Shown piece after piece: positions 36,985 to 44,187 of a DNA stretch of 64,000 nucleotides. The DNA lies in the NCBI GenBank assembly GCA_019636375.1, contig JAHBXS010000001.1, positions 992,001 through 1,056,000 of the forward strand, read 5' to 3'. This stretch comes from Pirellulaceae bacterium (GTDB lineage: Bacteria; Planctomycetota; Planctomycetia; Pirellulales; Pirellulaceae). The notes under the pieces were generated by a model that saw only the letters and a list, made by a program, of their open reading frames with translations, was not told where the DNA came from and made no database searches. Both the position numbers and the translations under genes were made by a program. Each line of letters begins with the position of its first letter. Position 1 is the first letter of the stretch.

Positions 36985-37210
36985 GACAAAACTACACCGC
37001 TAAAAAACACCCCTATCGAGAACGTTGCCCGAAGTTTGGCCGATACGTCCCGAACGATCCCCTAAAGTCGGCTGGGCATGGGTCCTCGCTGAAGGGTCGA
37101 AAGAACGGCGGCGGGGGGCGACCGCAGCTTTCTTGCACGCCAAAGACCGAAAGTTTTGCATTTACTACCCTCACCGGGTAGGACAGAACTACACCGCTAA
37201 AAAGCCCCTG
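36982..37210 (+). repeat. Two direct repeats in the left end of the element
   Basis: TAGGACAAAACTACACCGCT at 36982 and TAGGACAGAACTACACCGCT at 37179, each followed by AAAAA and a C-rich stretch, 197 bp apart. They could be arm-type integrase sites or regulator sites (inference). Confidence 0.65.
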
Positions 37211-37227
37211 CCCCTTTTCAATGTACA

Positions 37228-37325
37228 GGGGGGCGGGGTATGGGGGCAGTTTTCTGAGGGGCGGGACTATCGCAGACCGCACCCCAAGCGAGTTGTTTTT
37301 TCCGCAAGTTTTGGGGGTGGGGGGG
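37228..37325 (+). other. G-run cluster, possible G-quadruplexes
   Basis: Runs of 6, 4, 5, 4 and 3 G occur at 37228-37265 with short loops, and runs of 5 and 7 G at 37313-37325. They lie in the gene-free left end of the element (36985-37595), which otherwise shows only a possible -35 box TTGACA at 37380. Confidence 0.5.
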
Positions 37326-37595
37326 TAGGTTCCCTTTAAGCGGGGGCTGCCCTGCCTTAAGGCACAATCGAGGCGTCTTTTGACACGCGAAACGAAAAAT
37401 TTTGCTTAATTAACTTGAATTCGTTTCCTGGACACTCTCCCCAAATTGGGCCCCCGAATCGGTTAAAATTCAACGTACACGGCTAGGCGATTGCAACGCT
37501 GAAGCCAAAAGTCAAAAGACATCCTTGCCGGATTTGGCGTGCCGTGTTTTTTCTGTCCTTTGATTCGGCAAGGTCTAGCAAAATGGCAAGGATAA

Positions 37596-39641
37596 ATGAC
37601 GGGGACTCCATACGCTGAATTTTCGGTTCTGACTGGTGGCAAGATAGAAGTAATCGCCGACGAGGTTGGGGTTGCCCCAATCGATACTTGGCCGATTCGC
37701 CGTCAAAAACTAGAAGAATTGATTTCGTCAAATTTCTGGTGGAACCTTTCAACCGTTCCTGAGTTGGTGAAATCGATCAACGGGATATTTGGTGAGCGAG
37801 TTTTGGCGGTGATTAGGGACCGCAACGAGCAATTGCAAAGGGTTTTGGCTGTGGTCAAACCTTGCGACGGCAAAACTCATTTTGAGATTGCGTATGCCAA
37901 GAAATTGTCGTTCGAGGAAATTGAAAAATTAGACCGATTTCCTGATGGAACCGTCGAATTAGCGGACGGTGAAAAGTGGGGGTTTCAGCAGAACAAAAAT
38001 CCAATCACAATTATCGACCACTTTGACTTGCTGTTTTCAGAATTGAGCGATGCCGGGGCTGTCAATGAGCTTCGAGAAGCGATACGAAGGCTGGCATTCG
38101 ATATGTATGACGGCCTGCCATCGCTCAAACAAGCCTCAAGGAGGGTCAGACTCTGGGCGTCGCGTGCCCATGTAAAAAATCCAGAACGGGTTTCGAGGGA
38201 CGTAGCAATATCTATTGAAAAGCTGGTAGGCGACATCGAATCAATTTGGCCCCCCCGTGATCTCGATTCGATGAAAACGGAGTTGCGAAAAATTGAAATG
38301 TTGGTCGAGGATTTGCGATTGAAAATTCGGTATCCAAAGGCCAATAGCGAAATGCAAACGAAGACCGATGGGAAAAAGCAAAACACGCCAATTGATGCCG
38401 ACAATTTAGGCGACGCGAATTGGCAACTAACTCCAATTGTCAACGCTGAACAACCACCGGCACTCGATTGCAATTTCAAAACCCTTGCTGAGTTGCGAAA
38501 ATTTATCGAAATCGCCGAACGCGACAACCTATCACCGCGAAGCGTTGGCGACTTGCACCAATCAGCGGAACGCCTGGGAGCTGGTTTCAAAATGGAGCAA
38601 ACACCCAGCGAACGGGAACACTTTCACGCACTACTTACGGGCAATCAAGAGTTTTTGAACTCTTGGCGAACGTTTGTAGTCAATTTCATGGTGGACTTGA
38701 AAACGGCGGTTAATGCGGCATTGGCCAACGAAAGAATCGAACTTTCGTCGGTCAATTCGATGGAAAACGACGGGCGGCCTGTCATTGTCAATCTTTTCAT
38801 AACGCCAATTGAAATTGATGGCCTAAATGGGGAAATCTTCCCGGAACATGGCCCAATCGCCGTAGGTGGTTTTTCGGCGTTGGGTGCCGATCAACAGACC
38901 GAAATTTATTCGTTTGTGTTGGGATCGGCACTGCCCGAAGCCGGTCACAATCAATATCGAATGGAGTTTGAGCCCGTTTCAACGTTTCGGGTTGAACTTG
39001 TGTTGGCTGAGATTGCCCAAAAGAAATCAACCTACCCGGCTGACGTTCAAACCATCATTGAACGCTGCGAAATCGTGTCTAATTCAATGGGTCTACGTCG
39101 AAAAATCCAGTTGGCGGAATCAATGCCGGGGCAAGAAGTTGCCGTCTCGTTGCCCGAAGCGTTTCAGATGATCGATTGGCAATTTGGCAAGTCTGAGAGC
39201 CTAAGCCGTCGATTCAAGCGTGAAACGGGCGTTGAGCCGGTGAATGAGCCCCAGCAATGGATAGCGTGGGGTGTTGAGTTATTTGGCCCTGATGTTGTCA
39301 AACTACGTTGGCAACAAGTGGCCGATCTGGTTTGGGGAAAGCTGAGCAAGGATCGAGCCCAGCAAAATACGGTTGCGGGTCCTTCCCCGGTCGATTCGGT
39401 TCTGCCCCCGTACGATGGAGGCAGAAAAACAGACATAGTTGGTTGCCAAAATCGACGGGGACGAAAGCCGAAAAAATCGCTTACTCGTTTAGAGAAGAGA
39501 ATTAAAGCTGCCTGGGGCGTTGGCAAACAATTCGACACTCATTCCGAATGCGATTTGACTTTGAAACTTGAACTAGGAACGACGAAGGCGGCGTTGGATC
39601 GGATTCGAAAATTCGAAAAAAATAAGTCACGGCGGATTTAA
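37596..39641 (+). CDS. Unknown 681-aa protein of the integrative element
   Basis: I recognise no family. The start has AAGGAT just upstream. Residues 1-125 look like a compact alpha/beta domain (RVLAVIRDRNEQLQRVLAVV, FEIAYAKKLSFEEIEKL). Residues about 130-260 are helical (REAIRRLAFDMYDGLPSL, LDSMKTELRKIEMLVEDLRL). A middle region of mixed structure follows, including TIIERCEIVSNSMGLRRKIQ. The C-terminus (about 625-681) is strongly basic with RRGRKPKKSLTRLEKRIKAA, resembling an AT-hook plus helix-turn-helix tail, so DNA binding is plausible. It has no signal peptide or membrane segment. It is the largest and only uncharacterised cargo-type gene of the element, so it may be the accessory function. 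Confidence 0.7.
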   Translation: MTGTPYAEFSVLTGGKIEVIADEVGVAPIDTWPIRRQKLEELISSNFWWNLSTVPELVKSINGIFGERVLAVIRDRNEQLQRVLAVVKPCDGKTHFEIAYAKKLSFEEIEKLDRFPDGTVELADGEKWGFQQNKNPITIIDHFDLLFSELSDAGAVNELREAIRRLAFDMYDGLPSLKQASRRVRLWASRAHVKNPERVSRDVAISIEKLVGDIESIWPPRDLDSMKTELRKIEMLVEDLRLKIRYPKANSEMQTKTDGKKQNTPIDADNLGDANWQLTPIVNAEQPPALDCNFKTLAELRKFIEIAERDNLSPRSVGDLHQSAERLGAGFKMEQTPSEREHFHALLTGNQEFLNSWRTFVVNFMVDLKTAVNAALANERIELSSVNSMENDGRPVIVNLFITPIEIDGLNGEIFPEHGPIAVGGFSALGADQQTEIYSFVLGSALPEAGHNQYRMEFEPVSTFRVELVLAEIAQKKSTYPADVQTIIERCEIVSNSMGLRRKIQLAESMPGQEVAVSLPEAFQMIDWQFGKSESLSRRFKRETGVEPVNEPQQWIAWGVELFGPDVVKLRWQQVADLVWGKLSKDRAQQNTVAGPSPVDSVLPPYDGGRKTDIVGCQNRRGRKPKKSLTRLEKRIKAAWGVGKQFDTHSECDLTLKLELGTTKAALDRIRKFEKNKSRRI

Positions 39642-39834
39642 CTATTTTTTCCGTTGGGTTCAGCGAAAAAAAACTAACTTTTTCAAGCCTAGTTTTGCCT
39701 AGTCGCGAATAGTCATTCAAAAAAAACGGCGGAAAATATTCGGAAAAAATAATTCTTTCCGTTTCGGCAGATACAAATTCCCATATCGAACCGCGATAGT
39801 CGCGGCGAATTCAAGTTTTGGGAGTTGCTGAAAA

Positions 39835-40062
39835 ATGAGAACTGAAAACGCCACCTTGCCGACCACTGAGCCGCGATTGATTGACGTGGCCGCTGTCGCT
39901 CGAATGCTGGGCGTCACGGGGCGGACTGTTTACCGCCTGGCCGATGCGGGACGAATGCCGAAACCGTTGCGGCTGGGCGGGGCTGTACGCTGGGATCGGC
40001 GGACGATTGAGAATTGGATTGATTCCGGCTGTCCCTCAGACCAAGAGGGAACGCGGCGATGA
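39835..40062 (+). CDS. Helix-turn-helix excisionase/AlpA-like regulator
   Basis: 75 aa. LIDVAAVARMLGVTGRTVYR followed by LADAGRMPKPLRLGGAVRWD and IENWIDSG is the MerR-type wing helix found in excisionase-family and AlpA proteins, where the RMPKP..GG..RW pattern is highly conserved. In integrative elements such proteins bind near att sites to bend DNA for excision, or switch on element genes. Its stop overlaps the next small frame as ATGA. Confidence 0.88.
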   Translation: MRTENATLPTTEPRLIDVAAVARMLGVTGRTVYRLADAGRMPKPLRLGGAVRWDRRTIENWIDSGCPSDQEGTRR

Positions 40063-40169
40063 ACGAAAAGAAAAACCCGCTGTCGGGTGACACCGACGCG
40101 GGCCATGAATCGAGCCGACGCCAATCAGCCAAGGATTCTTTCGGCATTTTATCGAAATGGGGGCGATAG
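40059..40169 (+). CDS. Possible 36-aa coupled peptide
   Basis: Starts with ATG inside the stop of the regulator (ATGA) and ends within the start of the replication-type gene, the usual picture of translational coupling. The peptide begins MNEKKNPLSGDTDAGHESSR. There is no known family. It may serve only to carry ribosomes across the junction. Confidence 0.4.
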   Translation: MNEKKNPLSGDTDAGHESSRRQSAKDSFGILSKWGR

Positions 40170-41032
40170 TGAATACACCCCCAGAATATCCCCAACGTGC
40201 CCCATATTGGGCCCACGTGTTTTGCCGTTTGTTGACGAAATCGGCGGCGGCACAAGAGTTAGGGCCGGAATGCTGTTGGTTGCTTGCGGTGATCGTCCAT
40301 CAAGAGGATGCCACGCGATACAAGCGGGCGGTAACGTTCTGGAATGATCAACTCTTGCCGCTATGCGGATTTGGATCGTCAAAACGACTGGTTGCTGCAC
40401 GCGACAAAGCAATAAAAGCCGGGTTTCTGCACTATGAGCCGGGCGGTAAAGGAAAGACGGGGAGGTACTGGGTAACTGTCCCCCCTGACTTGGAATCCGT
40501 GGCTGATAGTCCTGTTTCCGAATCTGGATTGAGAGACGAAACGGAACGGCAAAACGGATTGAGGGACGAAACGGAACGCAATTCGAAACGACAACCGCAC
40601 GACAACGGCACGACAAAGGGCAATCATTCTACCCTATCCCTTATCCCTAACCCTGTTAAGAGAGAGCCCCTGCCTGAACTCGTTTCGTTGATCGAATTTT
40701 GGAATCGCGAAATCGCGAAACATTTCGATTTGCCAACGTGTCAACTGCCACCTGCCAAGAAGCTGCAAACGCTCTATCGATCCGCTTTGGCCGATCCCGA
40801 AAAACGGGCGGCATTGTCGGACCATGCCAAAATTGCCCAAGCGATTCGAGATTCTGAATTCGTTCGCGGCAATCCGTGTTTTTCTCTGCCTGGCTTGCTG
40901 ACGAACAACAAGCTGGGCGATTCCAAACTTATCAAACTCGTTAATGGAGACTATCGAAATGGAAAATCAAGCCGACGCCAATCAAGCAACGATCGAGCTG
41001 GAGACGCTACGAATTATTCCGGAACGTTCTGA
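40157..41032 (+). CDS. Replication-type protein with N-terminal winged-helix-like region
   Basis: 291 aa (alternative GTG start at 40169). The N-terminal third has AVTFWNDQLLPLCGFGSSKRLVAARDKAIKAGFLHYEPGG, which resembles the helix-turn-helix region of phage replisome-organiser proteins in which a shift from one winged helix to a partner domain is typical. The centre is low in structure and holds two tandem copies of GLRDETER. The C-terminal part has a DnaD-like helix pattern (LVSLIEFWNREIAKHF ... KLQTLYRSAL). It lies directly before a helicase-loader ATPase gene, the usual order of replication modules. Function inferred. Confidence 0.55.
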   Translation: MGAIVNTPPEYPQRAPYWAHVFCRLLTKSAAAQELGPECCWLLAVIVHQEDATRYKRAVTFWNDQLLPLCGFGSSKRLVAARDKAIKAGFLHYEPGGKGKTGRYWVTVPPDLESVADSPVSESGLRDETERQNGLRDETERNSKRQPHDNGTTKGNHSTLSLIPNPVKREPLPELVSLIEFWNREIAKHFDLPTCQLPPAKKLQTLYRSALADPEKRAALSDHAKIAQAIRDSEFVRGNPCFSLPGLLTNNKLGDSKLIKLVNGDYRNGKSSRRQSSNDRAGDATNYSGTF

Positions 41033-41051
41033 CATAAGGGTAACACAATGA
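40959..41051 (+). CDS. Possible 30-aa peptide coupled to the ATPase gene
   Basis: ATG at 40959 with GGAG about 10 bp upstream; the stop TGA at 41049 overlaps the ATPase start ATG at 41048. The peptide begins MENQADANQATIELETLRII. Its first part is a near repeat of bases 40108-40134 (GCCGACGCCAATCA). It overlaps the end of the preceding gene in another frame. Confidence 0.45.
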   Translation: MENQADANQATIELETLRIIPERSDIRVTQ

Positions 41052-41701
41052 AATACTACAATGCGATTTTCGATTCGTATCTGAGCCAACGCGGAAAACG
41101 TTACCGCGATTGCCGTCTTGCTAACTTTAAGAAACTGACAAAAGCACATTTGGACGCCGTTGAAAAAATCAAGAATTGGCTTGCCGACGTTCAAAAGCAC
41201 TTCGACGCTGGTCGGGGCGTGATTCTGTTTGGACCGGCTGGGACTGGCAAGGATCATCTGATAACGGCGGTGCTCGTTGAGGCAATCAAAAGCGGCTGTT
41301 TCCCATGTCCTGAATATGAAGCGACACCAAAAAATGAAGTTGTTTGGGCCAATGGGCCAACGCTGTTTAGCGAAATGCGGGATGCGATTGGTAGCGATGA
41401 AAGAGAAGCCGATGCCAAAGCGAAATATGTCGGGGCACGGCTGGCAATGTTTTCGGATATTTGCCAAAGCGGAAACAAGCTAACCGACCATCAACGCCAA
41501 ACGTTTTATTCGATTCTGGACAAACGCTATTCACGATGCAAACCAACATGGTTTTCTACGAACGCTGCGAATCGCGGCGAACTGTCGGAAATGCTGGGCG
41601 GTGATGTTGCCGACCGGCTGCTGGGTGATTCCCTCGTTGTCCCTTGCGTTTGGGAAAGCTACCGAAAGCCGTTGAACGAGTTGGGGCAAAGCGACGATTG
41701 A
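41048..41701 (+). CDS. DnaC/IstB-like helicase-loader ATPase
   Basis: 217 aa. Walker A is GPAGTGKDHLI at about residues 59-69, and a Walker B-like segment with the sensor region follows (LAMFSDICQSGNKLTDHQRQTFYSILDKRY, then PTWFSTNAANRGELSEMLG, the sensor-1 Asn). The C-terminal DRLLGDSLVVPCVWESYRK matches the arginine-finger region of DnaC-like loaders. In Walker B the usual DD/DE is reduced to SDI, which is unusual. It loads a replicative helicase in phages and plasmids, and its neighbour is a replisome-organiser-like gene. Confidence 0.8.
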   Translation: MKYYNAIFDSYLSQRGKRYRDCRLANFKKLTKAHLDAVEKIKNWLADVQKHFDAGRGVILFGPAGTGKDHLITAVLVEAIKSGCFPCPEYEATPKNEVVWANGPTLFSEMRDAIGSDEREADAKAKYVGARLAMFSDICQSGNKLTDHQRQTFYSILDKRYSRCKPTWFSTNAANRGELSEMLGGDVADRLLGDSLVVPCVWESYRKPLNELGQSDD

Positions 41702-41845
41702 TTTTCGGATGGGCTGATTTCTTGGCCTACGTTTTACGATATGATGAAAATGCCAAAGCTAGGGCTGTACACCCGAAAGCCGGCTTAACTCACTGGTTGC
41801 TTTGGCATTTTCAAATTTGAGTTTTTGCAATAGGAGTTGATTGCT

Positions 41846-43654
41846 ATGGGTTCGATCAAGAAAAAAACGGTCACGCGACCACTGCCCCCCAACGCCAAAC
41901 TTGCCGAGAGACGCAACAAAGCGAAAGCCGTTGAACTCGTTGCCACCTGGACCGACCGAACTGGGAAAAAACAAACGGGCGTTGTTCTCACTACTCCCGA
42001 TGGTTCCCAACGGGTTCGGATGCGGGCGGCGACCTGGACCATCAAATATCGCGACGGGGCTGGGATCGTTCGGGAAGTCGCGACCGGTTGCCGAGACAAG
42101 CAAGCCGCACTTGCCAAACTTTCAGAACTCGAATCGACGGCGGACAAAATCAAAATCGGGGCACTGACTGAGCAAGACCTAGATTTTGGTCGGCACAATC
42201 GAACGCCGATTGTCGAACACGTTGCCGACTATATCGACTACTTGCGGCAAGAGCGAAAGCACCCGGACCGAATCAAGACCACTGAACGCCGATTGTTGGA
42301 ACTTTGCACGGCTTGCCAGTTCGAACGATTGCCAGACCTTCAAGCCGACCGGGTAACGGGCTGGATCAACACCCAATCGGCTGACGTGCATCGAGGAACT
42401 GAAATCGTCGCGGGACGATCCCCAGCAGTTCTAAACGGCTATATCGAGGCGATTGTTGCGTTTGGGTACTGGCTGGCTGGGAAACGGGTTCGCGGCAAGA
42501 AAAGCAATCAACTGGGCGAAAAACGGCTGGGCCAAAATCCGTTCGCGGGAATCGGGCGGTTAAACGTTAAGACGGACCGACGGCGAAAACGGCGGGCGTT
42601 GTCTGAATCGGAGTTGCAACGGCTGTTGTTTGTCGCTCGTTGGCGACCGCTTGCCGAGTATGGCCGCGAAGTCGAACGCTTACCGGTTTTAGAGTTGCCA
42701 GACGATCCCAAGAGCCGCAAGACCTGGACGCGGCAAGCGTTGGCGCTCGAAACGATCCCGCAAGCCGTGGAACGTGCCAAGTCGGCGTTGGCTGGTAATC
42801 CGGATTTTGTCGAGGAACAGGACCGATTGGGGTTCGAACGGGCGTTGATATACAAGCTGGCTGTTTTAACAGGATTGCGACGCGGCGAAATCGAGGCGTT
42901 GACGCTGGACCACTTGCGGCTTGATGGTTCGTTGCCGTTTGTCGAGATGCGACCGCAAGACACCAAAAACCGGGAAGCCGTCGAAATCCCGCTACGCGAT
43001 GATTTGGCGGACGATTTGCGGCAATGGATCGACGGCAAGCAAAAATCTCGAAACGACGTTCTAACGCTCGAAATCAAGCGGCAAGGGTTGAGGGGCAATG
43101 AACGGCTTTTCAATGTCCCGAAGCAACTGGTAAAGATTCTCAATCGAGATTTGGCGGCGGCTGGGATTCCCAAGACGGACGAACGCGGGCGAACGGTTGA
43201 CGTTCACGCATTGCGGCATACGTTCGGAACGCTTTTGAGCACAAGCGGCGTTGCCCCTCGGACCGCACAACAAGCGATGCGGCATTCGGATATTGGCTTG
43301 ACGATGAACGTTTACACCGATCCGCGATTGCTGGACGTGGCCGGGGCTGTCGAGGCGTTGCCGAAGTTGCCGCTAACCGATTCGGCTGAACTTCCCGAAC
43401 TCCAAAAGTTGCGAGCGACGGGAACCGAAAACCATGATCGTTTTGCGTCGCGAACCGTTGCCCCAACTGTTGCCCCAGATGTTGCCCCTACTGCATTCAA
43501 AGCGTGTCAAAACCTGTCAAATTCTGTCGAAAATGGCGAATCGTTTGATAACGAAAAGCCAAGACAAAAAACTGCAAAAACCCCGTCTTTTGTAGGGTTT
43601 TCAGTAGTCGGGGCGACAAGATTTGAACTTGCGACTTCTACGTCCCGAACGTAG
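41846..43654 (+). CDS. int: Tyrosine integrase of the element
   Basis: 602 aa. The start at 41846 follows AGGAG by 9 bp. An N-terminal arm-binding domain of unusual length (about 1-240) is followed by the catalytic domain with Arg345 (TGLRRGE), His454 and Arg457 (HALRH), His480 (MRHSD) and the nucleophile Tyr490 (NVYTD). It is long for the family (usually 300-450), including a tail with three VAPT/VAPD repeats. The last residues (GATRFELATSTSRT) and the stop TAG are encoded by the antisense of tRNA-Pro, because the gene runs through the att site. Upon excision the frame would continue (see findings). Confidence 0.93.
   Translation: MGSIKKKTVTRPLPPNAKLAERRNKAKAVELVATWTDRTGKKQTGVVLTTPDGSQRVRMRAATWTIKYRDGAGIVREVATGCRDKQAALAKLSELESTADKIKIGALTEQDLDFGRHNRTPIVEHVADYIDYLRQERKHPDRIKTTERRLLELCTACQFERLPDLQADRVTGWINTQSADVHRGTEIVAGRSPAVLNGYIEAIVAFGYWLAGKRVRGKKSNQLGEKRLGQNPFAGIGRLNVKTDRRRKRRALSESELQRLLFVARWRPLAEYGREVERLPVLELPDDPKSRKTWTRQALALETIPQAVERAKSALAGNPDFVEEQDRLGFERALIYKLAVLTGLRRGEIEALTLDHLRLDGSLPFVEMRPQDTKNREAVEIPLRDDLADDLRQWIDGKQKSRNDVLTLEIKRQGLRGNERLFNVPKQLVKILNRDLAAAGIPKTDERGRTVDVHALRHTFGTLLSTSGVAPRTAQQAMRHSDIGLTMNVYTDPRLLDVAGAVEALPKLPLTDSAELPELQKLRATGTENHDRFASRTVAPTVAPDVAPTAFKACQNLSNSVENGESFDNEKPRQKTAKTPSFVGFSVVGATRFELATSTSRT
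43607..43651 (-). other. attR at the tRNA-proximal junction
   Basis: Element-derived 3' half of tRNA-Pro, joined within the 15-bp core (43637-43651) to the chromosomal 5' half. It overlaps the 3' end of the integrase gene. Confidence 0.8.
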
Positions 43655-43682
43655 CGCTCTAGCCAGGCTGAGCTACGCCCCG
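43608..43682 (-). tRNA. tRNA-Pro (CGG)
   Basis: 75 nt on the minus strand. The acceptor stem is CGGGGCG/CGCCCCG with discriminator A, the D arm is GCTCAGCCTGGCTAGAGC, the anticodon stem is CTACG/CGTAG with loop TTCGGGA (anticodon CGG), and the T arm is GCAAG TTCAAAT CTTGT. CCA is not encoded. The 3' 40 or so bases were supplied by the integrated element and rebuild a functional tRNA. Confidence 0.95.
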
Positions 43683-43950
43683 AAATTTTTGGCAGGCTAA
43701 TTTGTTGGAATGTTTTTGAAACGGTTTGATTTTACCAGATGGGGTCGGGACTGAATAGACTTTTTTTGAATCCATAAGTCAAAACTAAATTGAAAGCCGC
43801 GTTTACGTGGTTTGAAATAATTCGCCCGATGAACGTCGGAGTGGCCAATGAGTTTGAAAGATGCTTTGGCCAATGACAGTGACAATGACAAATACAATGA
43901 AAGTCGGGGTGGCCAAAGACAATAAAATACGGTTTGAGCGTAAATTGAAC

Positions 43951-44097
43951 ATAACCGTTTACGGTATAGACGCCCGAACATAACCAATTCGTATTTTGGT
44001 GAATCACATAGCCAAGACGATTTATCAAGAAATATTCTCTCAGCGCAGCCGCCTTTTCAGGGAGTGAAAAGCCACATGGCCGCATCCGTGAACGGTT
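43951..44097 (+). repeat. Dispersed two-hairpin element, copy C
   Basis: ATAACCGTTTACGG, a CGCCCGAACATAACC block, TTTTGGTGAATCACAT, the hairpin GCCTTTTCAGGGAGTGAAAAGCC and a decayed CCGCATCCGTGAACGG hairpin, in the order seen in copies A, B and D. The 43683-44187 gap otherwise holds only short ACAATGACA-type repeats near 43875-43905. Confidence 0.8.
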
Positions 44098-44187
44098 CTA
44101 TTTGAACCAAGCTTCGCGACAAAAAAATCACGCCCCTCATTTGTGTTTTATTTTTGAGTTCAATTGTTTTCACAAAAATGAGACTGC

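Larger units (their letters stand above)
36781..43651. mobile_element. Integrative element in tRNA-Pro, about 6.86 kb
   Basis: Bounded by 15-bp direct repeats in the tRNA anticodon region. It contains a non-coding left end with direct repeats and G-runs, an unknown 681-aa gene, an excisionase/AlpA-like regulator, two very small coupled frames, a replication-type protein, a DnaC-like ATPase and a tyrosine integrase at the right end. All genes point the same way, toward the tRNA. The set int-alpA-rep-ATPase resembles satellite-like or integrative replicating elements; no conjugation, capsid or packaging gene is seen. Confidence 0.85.

Noticed and set aside
36747-37282. Two minus-strand open frames with a shared FSGVVLSYP peptide
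   Set aside because: The shared peptide comes from the direct repeats at 36982 and 37179; they are not genes.
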